This document shows, piece after piece, positions 1-5,045 of a DNA stretch of 7,248 nucleotides. Position numbers and translations under genes: made by a program. Each line of letters starts with the position of its first letter. The first letter of the stretch is position 1. This DNA comes from an uncultured Aquincola sp. Its GTDB lineage: Bacteria > Pseudomonadota > Gammaproteobacteria > Burkholderiales > Burkholderiaceae. The DNA is taken from positions 1 to 7,248 of the forward strand of contig CAKZXL010000453.1 in assembly GCA_937883885.1 (NCBI GenBank), written 5' to 3'. Under the pieces are notes generated by a model. The model was given only the letters and a program-made list of their open reading frames with translations, was not told the DNA's origin and did no database searches.

Positions 1-51
1 ATCCGGGCCAAGCATGACGAGATGAACCGCAGTTCGTCGCAGCAGCGCTGA
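1..51 (+). CDS. 3' end of an upstream ORF (partial)
   Basis: Frame 1 is open from the left edge and ends with TGA at 49-51, giving a 16-residue hydrophilic tail (IRAKHDEMNRSSSQQR). Too little is visible to name a family. The reason to think it is real is position: its stop lies 4 nt before the ATG of the next small gene, the spacing expected of neighbouring operon genes. It could also be a chance open frame. Confidence 0.4.
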   Translation: MRAKHDEMNRSSSQQR

Positions 52-55
52 GCCG

Positions 56-253
56 ATGCCGCACGAGTTCAGGAACCTCTCGAGTCTTTCGCACGCCGAA
101 CTGGGGCTCATGCTGATCGGTGGCTTGGCGAGCGCCGCGGTCATCATCGGATTGGCTCTGGTGCTTGCCTGGAAGAACCGACGCAGGAGTGCCGAAGGAA
201 ACCAGCCGCAGCGGCCGAAGCCTCGGAAGGTAAAGCGCCGAAAGCGACGATGA
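56..253 (+). CDS. Small single-pass membrane protein with basic tail
   Basis: A 65-residue protein I cannot assign to a family. Residues about 16-39 form one hydrophobic segment (LGLMLIGGLASAAVIIGLAL), followed at once by KNRRR and a C-terminal tail very rich in Lys, Arg and Pro. By the positive-inside rule the tail should be cytosolic and the N-terminus periplasmic. The ATG follows the upstream stop by 4 nt, with no strong ribosome binding site visible, so translation may be coupled. The tail could bind nucleic acid, acidic lipid or a partner protein, but nothing in the sequence decides this. The TM segment and the operon-like spacing support a real gene; the function is unknown. Confidence 0.55.
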   Translation: MPHEFRNLSSLSHAELGLMLIGGLASAAVIIGLALVLAWKNRRRSAEGNQPQRPKPRKVKRRKRR

Positions 254-321
254 GGCTGCTTTCGAAACATGTTGCGCGTCAAGGCCTCGGCGCCGTGCAA
301 CGTCGAAGATGATGCTGAACC

Positions 322-328
322 AGGAAGG
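322..328 (+). promoter_or_regulatory. Ribosome binding site deciding the start at 339
   Basis: AGGAAGG lies 10 nt before ATG 339. An in-frame ATG at 309 lies upstream of this site and would add ten residues ahead of a clear signal peptide, so 339 is preferred. Confidence 0.65.
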
Positions 329-338
329 ATTGCGATTC

Positions 339-725
339 ATGCAGAAAACCCAGATTGCACTGACCGGCATGGCGCTGGTTATGGCCCAGCAAGCCTTCGC
401 GGCCAGCCACATCGTCGAGATTGCCTGGAGTCGCGACGGGGCGTTTGCGCACAGCGCGAGCGTCGAACCAGGGAAGTTCGTCGAGCTGTGCGGCAAGCTT
501 GCGCCGGGAGACGCCATTCGCTGGGAGTTCGCGGCGTCCGTGCCCGTCGACTTCAACATTCACTATCACGTGGGCAAGGAGGCCGAGTTCCCGGCCAAAC
601 AAGCGCAGGTGAGTTCCGGGCAGGACACCTTGCGGGTCGCGGTGCGCGAGGACTACTGCTGGATGTGGAGCAACAAGTCGGCGAGCCGGGCGCGGATCGA
701 CGTTCGGCTTCAGCGCCAGAACTGA
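339..725 (+). CDS. Exported small beta-rich protein with DYCWMW motif
   Basis: A 128-residue protein with a Sec signal peptide (residues 1-21, cleavage after AFA), so the mature form (about 107 residues) should be periplasmic. Two cysteines, Cys51 (ELCGKL) and Cys107 (DYCWMW), could form a disulfide. Other conserved-looking features are FNIHYH at 72-77 and a WSNKS stretch followed by alternating strand residues. From memory, exported bacterial proteins with the FNIHYH...DYCWMW pattern recur as hypothetical proteins. The order of a Cys strand, a charged turn and a C-terminal YCW.W.N.S strand loosely recalls GOLD-type beta sandwiches; that is inference only. The stop is 14 nt before the hydrolase gene. 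Function unknown; the HYH pair could bind metal. Confidence 0.8.
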   Translation: MQKTQIALTGMALVMAQQAFAASHIVEIAWSRDGAFAHSASVEPGKFVELCGKLAPGDAIRWEFAASVPVDFNIHYHVGKEAEFPAKQAQVSSGQDTLRVAVREDYCWMWSNKSASRARIDVRLQRQN

Positions 726-739
726 TACCGTCGCGGCCG

Positions 740-1618
740 ATGCGCATGCGGACCGAAACACTGCCGCTGAAGCGCTTCGACGCAGGGCACGGTGAACATT
801 GCGCAGTCCTGCTGCACGGACTGGGCGGGACCCATCGCTACTGGACCTGCGGGCCAGTCTCGTTCGCACTGCCGGGTCACCGCACCGTTCTGTTCGACCT
901 GCTCGGCTTCGGTGAGTCGCCGAAGCCCTGGTTCCGCTACAGCGTCGAGCGCCATGTGGCGGCGCTGCATGCGAGCCTGGCCGGGGAGCGCTCCGTGACG
1001 CTGGTGGGGCACTCGCTCGGGGCCGCGCTAGCGCTTGCCTATGCCGCCCGCTATCCGTCGGTCGTCAGGCGACTCGTGCTGATCAGTCTTCCCAACTTCG
1101 GCGGCGCCGAAGGAGCCGTTGCCTGGTTCGCTCGGCAACGTGGCGGCTGGATCTACACGAACATGTGGGCAACCGCACTCGCGTGCATCCTGACGCGGCG
1201 CGCCGTCGGACGCCTGTTGCCGCGTCTTCTTCGCGACATCCCGCGCGAAGTCGCCGAAGACCTCGTTGCGCACAACATGGTGTCGTCGACCTCGTCGTTG
1301 TGGGAAGCACTGTACCGCCATGACCTGCGCGCCGAGGCGGAGGCGACGGCGCAGATCCTGCCGGTGCTGATGTTGCACGGCAGTGCGGATCTGACCGCGC
1401 CTTTGGCCGGGGCGCAGGAGCTCGCGGCTGCGCGTTCGACGTGGGAGATGCGCGTCCTCGGCGGCGTGGACCACCATCCGTGGTTGCGGGTGCCGCACGA
1501 ATGCCTGCAACACATCGAGCAGTGGCTCTCCAGACTCGCGGAACGTGCGCCGGCGAGCCCCGCCGAGCACCTCGAAAGTGCGCGCGCCACTGGCGTCGGC
1601 GTGAAGGAGCATCCTTGA
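740..1618 (+). CDS. Alpha/beta hydrolase
   Basis: A 292-residue single-domain alpha/beta hydrolase of ordinary length, with no signal peptide, so cytosolic. Motifs in order: HGLGG at 26-30 (oxyanion hole), DLLGFGES at 53-60, the nucleophile elbow GHSLG at 90-94 with Ser92, Asp217 in HGSADLTAP, and His245/His246 in GVDHHPW as the catalytic histidine. A cap region rich in Arg and Trp spans about 120-200. The fold predicts hydrolysis of an ester, thioester, amide or C-C bond; the substrate cannot be read from the sequence. ATG 740 is the first ATG before the domain; a second in-frame ATG is at 746 and no strong ribosome binding site precedes either. The frame stays open upstream to 269, but there it overlaps the exported-protein gene and reads as a shadow. 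The gene ends in the start of the next one, suggesting linked function. Confidence 0.88.
   Translation: MRMRTETLPLKRFDAGHGEHCAVLLHGLGGTHRYWTCGPVSFALPGHRTVLFDLLGFGESPKPWFRYSVERHVAALHASLAGERSVTLVGHSLGAALALAYAARYPSVVRRLVLISLPNFGGAEGAVAWFARQRGGWIYTNMWATALACILTRRAVGRLLPRLLRDIPREVAEDLVAHNMVSSTSSLWEALYRHDLRAEAEATAQILPVLMLHGSADLTAPLAGAQELAAARSTWEMRVLGGVDHHPWLRVPHECLQHIEQWLSRLAERAPASPAEHLESARATGVGVKEHP
1604..1609 (+). promoter_or_regulatory. Ribosome binding site favouring a TTG start
   Basis: AAGGAG lies 5 nt before TTG 1615 and 14 nt before ATG 1624. The spacing fits the TTG better. The TTG overlaps the hydrolase stop as TTGA (1615-1618), a typical coupling junction. Confidence 0.55.
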
Positions 1619-2877
1619 ACAGTATGTCGCTGTCGGACCTGTTGGGCGTCGGTATCGCGCTGGCGGCGGGCCTGCTCATCGGATTGGAGCGAGGCTGGCA
1701 TCAGCGTGATCTGCCCGATGGCCACCGCGTGGCCGGCCTTCGCACGTTTGCGCTGATCGGCTTGCTCGGCGGCTTGAGCGGTCTGCTCGCGCAACGATGG
1801 GGAGCGATCGTCCTGGGCGTCGTGCTGGCCGTGGTGGCGTTGCTGGTCCTGGCCGGCTACATCGTGACGGCGCGCATGCACAGCGTCATGGGCCTGACCA
1901 CGGCGATGGCAGCCATCACCACGTTCCTCGTCGGCGTGTTGGCGGCAGGTGGCAGCACACTGCTCGCCTCCGCCGTCGCTGTGGTGACGGTCGCACTGCT
2001 GCAACTCAAACGGCCGATGCACAGCGGCATCGGGAAGCTCACCGAAGGCGAATTGACCAGCGGCATCCAGTTGCTGCTGATCAGCGTCGTCATCCTTCCG
2101 GTCCTCCCCGATCGCGGGTTCGGTCCGTTCGAGGCATTGAATCCCTACAAGCTCTGGTGGGCGGTCGTGCTGCTTGCGTTGCTCTCGTTTCTCGGATTCG
2201 TCTTGATGCGCTGGTTCGGGGCCCGGCGTGGGCTCACCCTCACGGCACTGCTGGGCGGACTGGTGTCAAGCACCGCCACCACCGCGACGCTGGCGCGCTG
2301 GGCCAAGGAAGCCCCGCAGTGGCGGCCGCTCGCGGCCGGCGGAGCCACGTTGGCGTGCGCGGCGATGTTCGGCCGCATGGCGGTGCTCGTCGCGGTCGCC
2401 GCTCCGGCACTCGGCGCGGCGATCGTCGGGACCCTGGGCGCCATGGCCGTCACCGGGGCCGCGTTCGGTGCGTACCTGACCACGCGCGAGCATGCGCGGG
2501 ATCTTCCGGATCTGTCGACCCAGAATCCGCTGAAACTGACCACAGCCGTTCAGTTCGCGCTGTTTCTTGCAGCGGTGCTGCTCGCCGGTCGATTTCTCGC
2601 CGACCGGTTCGGCGACGCCGGGCTGCTGGTCACGGCGGCGATCTCAGGCCTGGTCGACGTCGATGCCATCACGCTGTCGGTGGGCCGTATGGTCGGCGAT
2701 GGGGTCGTCGGCGCGCCGGTCGCGGGCCTGGCGGTCTTTCTCGCGGCCGCTGTCAACCAAGTCACCAAGCTCGGGCTGTTGTGGGTGCTCGATAGTCGAT
2801 CGCTGGCACTGAAGGTGCTGCCGGCTTATGCGCTGATGGCGCTCGTCGGTGTCGGAGCGGCGCTGGCACTGGGCTGA
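1615..2877 (+). CDS. MgtC/SapB-DUF4010 family integral membrane protein
   Basis: About 420 residues (417 from the alternative ATG 1624), the usual size for two-part proteins that join an N-terminal MgtC/SapB-like domain to a C-terminal DUF4010 domain. The N-terminal part shows the MgtC hallmark GLLIGLERGW followed by AGLRTFALIGLLGG. The C-terminal part has DUF4010 signatures: NPYKLWW, ARRGLTLTALLGGLVSSTATT, SGLVDVDAITLS and AVNQVTKLGLLW. I count roughly ten or more hydrophobic segments, so it sits in the inner membrane. MgtC proteins are linked to magnesium limitation and control of the F-ATPase, but the DUF4010 form has no settled function; transport of an ion or small solute is inference. 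The gene overlaps the hydrolase stop by 4 nt, so the two are probably co-translated. Confidence 0.88.
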   Translation: MNSMSLSDLLGVGIALAAGLLIGLERGWHQRDLPDGHRVAGLRTFALIGLLGGLSGLLAQRWGAIVLGVVLAVVALLVLAGYIVTARMHSVMGLTTAMAAITTFLVGVLAAGGSTLLASAVAVVTVALLQLKRPMHSGIGKLTEGELTSGIQLLLISVVILPVLPDRGFGPFEALNPYKLWWAVVLLALLSFLGFVLMRWFGARRGLTLTALLGGLVSSTATTATLARWAKEAPQWRPLAAGGATLACAAMFGRMAVLVAVAAPALGAAIVGTLGAMAVTGAAFGAYLTTREHARDLPDLSTQNPLKLTTAVQFALFLAAVLLAGRFLADRFGDAGLLVTAAISGLVDVDAITLSVGRMVGDGVVGAPVAGLAVFLAAAVNQVTKLGLLWVLDSRSLALKVLPAYALMALVGVGAALALG

Positions 2878-2909
2878 ACTGCGGCGACGTTCGCGCGAAA
2901 GCTCGGCGG

Positions 2910-2938
2910 GGAGGGCCATTGCCCTCCAGGAAACCTGG
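2910..2938. terminator. Hairpins between convergent genes, possible terminator
   Basis: GGAGGGC (2910-2916) and GCCCTCC (2921-2927) form a 7-bp GC-rich stem with a CATT loop. An overlapping second hairpin, CCAGG-AAA-CCTGG, covers 2926-2938. They lie between the DUF4010 stop and the copK stop, where a shared terminator is expected. No T-tract follows on either strand, so intrinsic termination may be weak. Confidence 0.4.
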
Positions 2939-2944
2939 CGACTA

Positions 2945-3226
2945 TCAGTTGCCGCCTTGCTTTTCCGCCTTGATCATCTCGAGGCGGGCGAGTTCATTGC
3001 CCACCATGATGATCTTCTGGCCGTCCTTGGTTTCCATGACGTGTCCGGCCTTCATGCCTACGGTCCGGCCGAGCCGATCCTCCATGGCCATCTTGCCGTC
3101 CTTGAACACGTACACGGTCGAACCATCTCTGAGGTCGAACTTCTTGGCGACATTGCCCATGTCGACTGCGAAGGCGGCGCCTGCGACGGTGAGCATCGAG
3201 GCCATGATTGCGAGCTTCTTAAGCAT
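2945..3226 (-). CDS. copK: Periplasmic copper-binding protein CopK
   Basis: A 93-residue protein: signal peptide 1-20 (cleavage after AFA) and a 73-residue mature form beginning VDM, as in CopK of Cupriavidus metallidurans. CopK is a small periplasmic beta-sandwich protein that binds Cu(I) through methionines and is made in large amounts under copper stress. The motifs VYVFKDGKM and METKDGQKI are near-identical to the family. Mature Met26, Met28, Met38, Met44 and Met54 are all present, matching the Cu(I)-site methionines I remember. The C-terminal His70, which I recall as a Cu(II) ligand, appears as Gln here. A ribosome binding site GGAG (complement of 3232-3235) lies 5 nt before the ATG. The gene is convergent with the DUF4010 gene and divergent from the next + strand gene. 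Copper induction is expected from the family but not proved here. Confidence 0.93.
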   Translation of the reverse strand: MLKKLAIMASMLTVAGAAFAVDMGNVAKKFDLRDGSTVYVFKDGKMAMEDRLGRTVGMKAGHVMETKDGQKIIMVGNELARLEMIKAEKQGGN

Positions 3227-3304
3227 GATTTCTCCGGGTTGAGTGGCTTGCGAAAGGTGAAGCGCAGGGTGATCCTCAGCGCATCGAGTCGAGTGTGTTC
3301 ATTC

Positions 3305-3327
3305 GCTGATTACGGCAAGCCGTCAGC
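3305..3327. promoter_or_regulatory. Imperfect dyad, candidate operator upstream of copK
   Basis: GCTG-att-ACGGC-aa-GCCGT-CAGC: arms of 4 and 5 bp pair around an AA centre, with an ATT bulge on one side. It lies about 80-100 bp upstream of the copK start, a plausible operator position. ATTACG overlaps it and recurs 22 bp on. No known copper-regulator consensus is matched, so the role is inferred only from position and symmetry. Confidence 0.3.
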
Positions 3328-3444
3328 GGCATTACGAGACAGCAAGCTTCTGTCGCTGCATGCGCGACGAAGCGCCGAAGTGTGCAATGCGCTGAAACGA
3401 CCGCCTCTGGGCTTCACGCTTGGAGTCATCGGACAGGACCGGAG

Positions 3445-3462
3445 TCCGTAGTCGACTACGGA
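3445..3462. promoter_or_regulatory. 18-bp perfect palindrome, candidate operator or RNA hairpin
   Basis: TCCGTAGTCGACTACGGA is its own reverse complement. It resembles the dyads of MerR-family metal regulators (as I recall, the ZntR site also centres on AGTCGACT), but the flanks lack a TTGACA-like -35, and no good -10 sits 19-20 bp away. As RNA it would form a 7-bp stem with a UCGA loop whose right arm takes in the GGA of the GGAGG at 3460-3464, so it could instead hide a ribosome binding site. Confidence 0.45.
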
Positions 3463-3464
3463 GG
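3460..3464 (+). promoter_or_regulatory. GGAGG ribosome binding site for a possible start at 3473
   Basis: GGAGG lies 8 nt before ATG 3473, which is in frame with the gene called from 3551. It is the best ribosome binding site in the region and argues for a longer N-terminus. Its first three bases lie in the right arm of the 3445-3462 palindrome. Confidence 0.4.
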
Positions 3465-3550
3465 CATTGTTGATGCCGATCAAACGGCGTTGGCGCGTCC
3501 GCGCCTATTCTCGATTCATCAAATTTGCCTCACCTCGCCCGCGCGTCATC

Positions 3551-3967
3551 ATGTTCAGCGATCGCCGACGTCTCCGCCGATGGGCAGCCCAAGTGCTGCT
3601 CGTGTGGCTGTTCGGCCTCGCGATGGGTGTGGCCAACGCCTGCGCTCTTGGCGAGCCGGCGCATCACCGCTCCGAAGTGGCGACGGCGGCTGCCGTCGAC
3701 GCTGTCGAGAGGCACCAACATGGCGACGAGCAGGGCGACCTTGCCAAGGTCAACTGCCTGGACTTCTGCGAGAAGTCTTCGATCGGCGCCCCGCAACTGA
3801 AGGTTGTCGGCGACGGCTTGGCCGCGCTCGGTTTCGCGCTGCCGGTGTCCCACACTCTTTCGGTGGCCGGCCAGGCCGAGCCCACGGTGGGTCGGCTGGT
3901 GGTCGACTCGCCACACCTGCCCGGCGGGCCTCCGCCGCGCATCGCGTTCCGGCGCCTCGCGCTTTGA
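3551..3967 (+). CDS. Secreted His/Cys protein of copper-cluster type, function unknown
   Basis: Read from ATG 3551 this is 138 residues: basic RRRLRR, a hydrophobic core at 12-26 and a likely cleavage after ANA (residue 30), so a standard Sec signal peptide. The mature protein has HH (38-39), HQH (55-57) and the motif NCLDFCEKSS with Cys69 and Cys73, then a PPPRIAFRRLAL end. Similar proteins with an N-C-x-D-F-C-x-K-S-S motif occur, as I remember, near copper genes in Burkholderiales without an assigned role; a periplasmic metal or redox function is inference. Start choice is open: 3551 gives a clean signal peptide but no ribosome binding site, while 3473 has GGAGG at 8 nt but adds 26 basic residues. 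It is transcribed away from copK and ends at a strong hairpin terminator. Confidence 0.75.
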   Translation: MFSDRRRLRRWAAQVLLVWLFGLAMGVANACALGEPAHHRSEVATAAAVDAVERHQHGDEQGDLAKVNCLDFCEKSSIGAPQLKVVGDGLAALGFALPVSHTLSVAGQAEPTVGRLVVDSPHLPGGPPPRIAFRRLAL

Positions 3968-3974
3968 CACGCCC

Positions 3975-4015
3975 GGACGCCGCGCGGATCTGATCCGCGC
4001 CGCGTCCTTCCTTCC
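3975..4015 (+). terminator. Strong hairpin terminator
   Basis: GGACGCCGCGCGGATC (3975-3990) pairs with GATCCGCGCCGCGTCC (3992-4007), 15 of 16 positions matching, around a single T. It starts 7 nt after the stop of the preceding gene and is followed by TTCCTTCC, a broken pyrimidine tract rather than a clean T-run. It probably separates that gene from the right-hand operon. Confidence 0.7.
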
Positions 4016-4096
4016 GTTCGCCCTCGCGCCCGCAGCGGCGCGGTCAGGCGGCGGCATTCCCCGTTCGTGTTTCCGTTCCGTGTCCTTCCTCTCGTC

Positions 4097-4101
4097 CGGA
4101 G
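4097..4101 (+). promoter_or_regulatory. Ribosome binding site deciding a TTG start
   Basis: CGGAG lies 7 nt before TTG 4109. The other candidate, GTG 4067, has no comparable site and would lengthen the signal peptide by 14 residues. Confidence 0.5.
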
Positions 4102-4108
4102 TCTTGCC

Positions 4109-4387
4109 TTGCGCACCCCCTTCGTTTTGCTGTCGTCCTTTGTCGCCCTTGCGCTTGGCGCTGCCGCCGCCGTGGCACAGAAACGCTCGGCTGCTGCTGC
4201 GGCTTCCATGCCGATGCCCATGGACTGCAATGCCGGCGCGATGAAGCGCCATGACCACGGTGCCGAGCGCAATGCGCCTTCGACCAAATCCATGCCCTGT
4301 GCGGCAGCCGAAGCGGCGTCCGGCGCCAACGCCAAGGCGAGGACTAAGCCCGTGCACGACCACGCGAAGTTCCACAAGAACCAGTAA
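4109..4387 (+). CDS. Small exported His/Met/Cys protein, candidate metal binder
   Basis: A 92-residue protein from TTG 4109 (106 from GTG 4067; there is no suitable ATG). Residues 1-23 are a textbook signal peptide with cleavage after AVA, so the product should be periplasmic. The mature part is low in complexity: an Ala run, then SMPMPMDC (33-40), KRHDHG (46-51), SMPC (61-64) and a C-terminal VHDHAKFHKNQ. With two Cys, several Met and five His in about 69 residues, it looks like a soft-metal binder, probably for copper given the neighbours. This is inferred from composition; I recognise no named family. It is the first gene after the terminator, 31 nt before the DUF2933 gene, and is likely the head of the right-hand operon. 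Confidence 0.65.
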   Translation: MRTPFVLLSSFVALALGAAAAVAQKRSAAAAASMPMPMDCNAGAMKRHDHGAERNAPSTKSMPCAAAEAASGANAKARTKPVHDHAKFHKNQ

Positions 4388-4418
4388 TCGACGCTTCAAC
4401 GCAGCCAGGAGATCGCCC

Positions 4419-4715
4419 ATGAACCACTCCCATGAACACGCAAACGGTCGCCCGTCCGGTCCGAACTGGTCCCGCATCAACCAATGGGTGCTGTGGATCG
4501 GTCTGGCAGCCGCGGTGGCCTGGATGTTCTTCCGCCACAACGCGCACCTCGGACAGCTGCTGCCCTTCCTCATCCTGCTGGCCTGCCCGCTGATGCACCT
4601 GTTCGGGCACGGCGGGCATGGCGGCCACGGTGAACATGGCGGCGGGTCGGACACGAAGCCCAAGGACGACGCGCGCCAACTTCCCCCCGGCGGCCAGGGC
4701 GGCCACCAACACTGA
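4419..4715 (+). CDS. DUF2933 family two-TM membrane protein with His/Gly tail
   Basis: A 98-residue protein with AGGAG 7 nt before the ATG. The N-terminus carries HSHEH; two hydrophobic segments cover about 22-38 and 44-62, and the second ends in CPLMHLFGHGGHGGHGEHGG, the hallmark of DUF2933 proteins. That family is widespread in metal-resistance clusters and has no proven function. With both ends probably on the same side of the membrane, the His-rich N-terminus and the HGGHGGHGEH tail (64-73), plus a final GHQH, could together bind Cu, Zn or Ni. Cys56 and Met59 in CPLMH sit at the membrane edge and could also be ligands. It precedes the HMA gene by 18 nt, so it probably works in the same copper pathway. 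Confidence 0.85.
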   Translation: MNHSHEHANGRPSGPNWSRINQWVLWIGLAAAVAWMFFRHNAHLGQLLPFLILLACPLMHLFGHGGHGGHGEHGGGSDTKPKDDARQLPPGGQGGHQH

Positions 4716-4733
4716 AACCCATGGAGTCCCGAT

Positions 4734-5039
4734 ATGCAAACCACTGAACTCAAAGTCGATGGCATGACCTGCGGGTCCTGCGTCGCGTCGGTCACCAAGG
4801 CGCTCAAGCGCGTCCCGGGCGTGCAGAACGTCGAGGTCGATCTCGGCAGCGGCATCGCGCGTGTCCGCGGCGAGCACGCCGCGCACCAGGTGCCGGAACT
4901 GATCGCTGCGCTGGAGGAAGCCGGCTATCAGGCGGGCGCCGCGACCGGTGCGACGGACGCGCACAAGCATCCGGTCGGCGGCTGCGGCGCAGGTGCCGGT
5001 ACGGGCGCCAAGGGCCGCGGCGGCTGCTGCTGCGGTTGA
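4734..5039 (+). CDS. HMA-domain copper chaperone-like protein with Cys-rich tail
   Basis: A 101-residue cytosolic protein (no signal). Residues 3-67 form a heavy-metal-associated (CopZ/Atx1-type) domain with the binding loop GMTCGSC (Cys13, Cys16) and Tyr65 in EEAGY, the usual bacterial Cu(I) chaperone pattern. Such domains carry Cu(I) to P-type ATPases or partner proteins. CopZ-like chaperones usually stop near residue 70; this one continues with a Gly/Ala-rich tail holding HKH (77-79), Cys84 and a terminal CCCG (Cys98-100). The tail may give a second thiolate site or stabilise bound metal; this is inference. GGAG lies 7 nt before the ATG. No copper ATPase is in the window, so its partner is outside it or is one of the neighbouring proteins. 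Confidence 0.9.
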   Translation: MQTTELKVDGMTCGSCVASVTKALKRVPGVQNVEVDLGSGIARVRGEHAAHQVPELIAALEEAGYQAGAATGATDAHKHPVGGCGAGAGTGAKGRGGCCCG

Positions 5040-5045
5040 GACGTC

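Larger units (their letters stand above)
3227..3550. other. Divergent intergenic region between copK and the next + gene
   Basis: About 324 bp with no convincing gene of its own. It must hold the copK promoter and probably one for the + strand gene, but I find no clear -35/-10 pair on either strand. It contains an imperfect dyad at 3305-3327, the repeated hexamer ATTACG at 3309 and 3331 (22 bp apart, two helical turns), a perfect 18-bp palindrome at 3445-3462 and a small TTGAT-GCCG-ATCAA dyad at 3470-3483. The right end may be coding if the + gene starts at 3473. Confidence 0.6.

Noticed and set aside
270..302. An inverted repeat GTTGC...GCAAC before the exported-protein gene
   Set aside because: The arms are only 5 bp with a long loop and no T-tract, so this is within chance for the length.
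269..739. An upstream extension of the hydrolase frame
   Set aside because: It overlaps the exported-protein gene in another frame, is Arg-rich without structure, and the hydrolase fold begins just after ATG 740.
1441..1614. An upstream extension of the DUF4010 frame
   Set aside because: It overlaps the hydrolase C-terminus, including its catalytic His region, and adds no family-like sequence. The ribosome binding site at 1604 supports the later start.
1797..2795. A 332-codon + strand frame inside the DUF4010 gene
   Set aside because: It is a Gly/Arg/His-rich shadow of a clear multi-TM protein in another frame.
3440..3471. A full MerR-type promoter (CueR/ZntR style) around the palindrome
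   Set aside because: The dyad fits, but the -35 position reads CGGAGT and the -10 position reads about CATTGT. Neither is close to consensus, so only a candidate operator is reported.
3382..3993. A + strand frame across the intergenic region and the secreted-protein gene
   Set aside because: It runs through the palindrome and the terminator, has no ribosome binding site, and is an Arg-rich shadow.
4026..4041. A small GCGCC...GGCGC hairpin after the terminator
   Set aside because: A 5-bp GC stem is common by chance at this base composition.
3530..4855. A 441-codon open frame on the - strand
   Set aside because: It is antisense to several genes with signal peptides and to the terminator. Its composition is shadow-like and no motif is visible.
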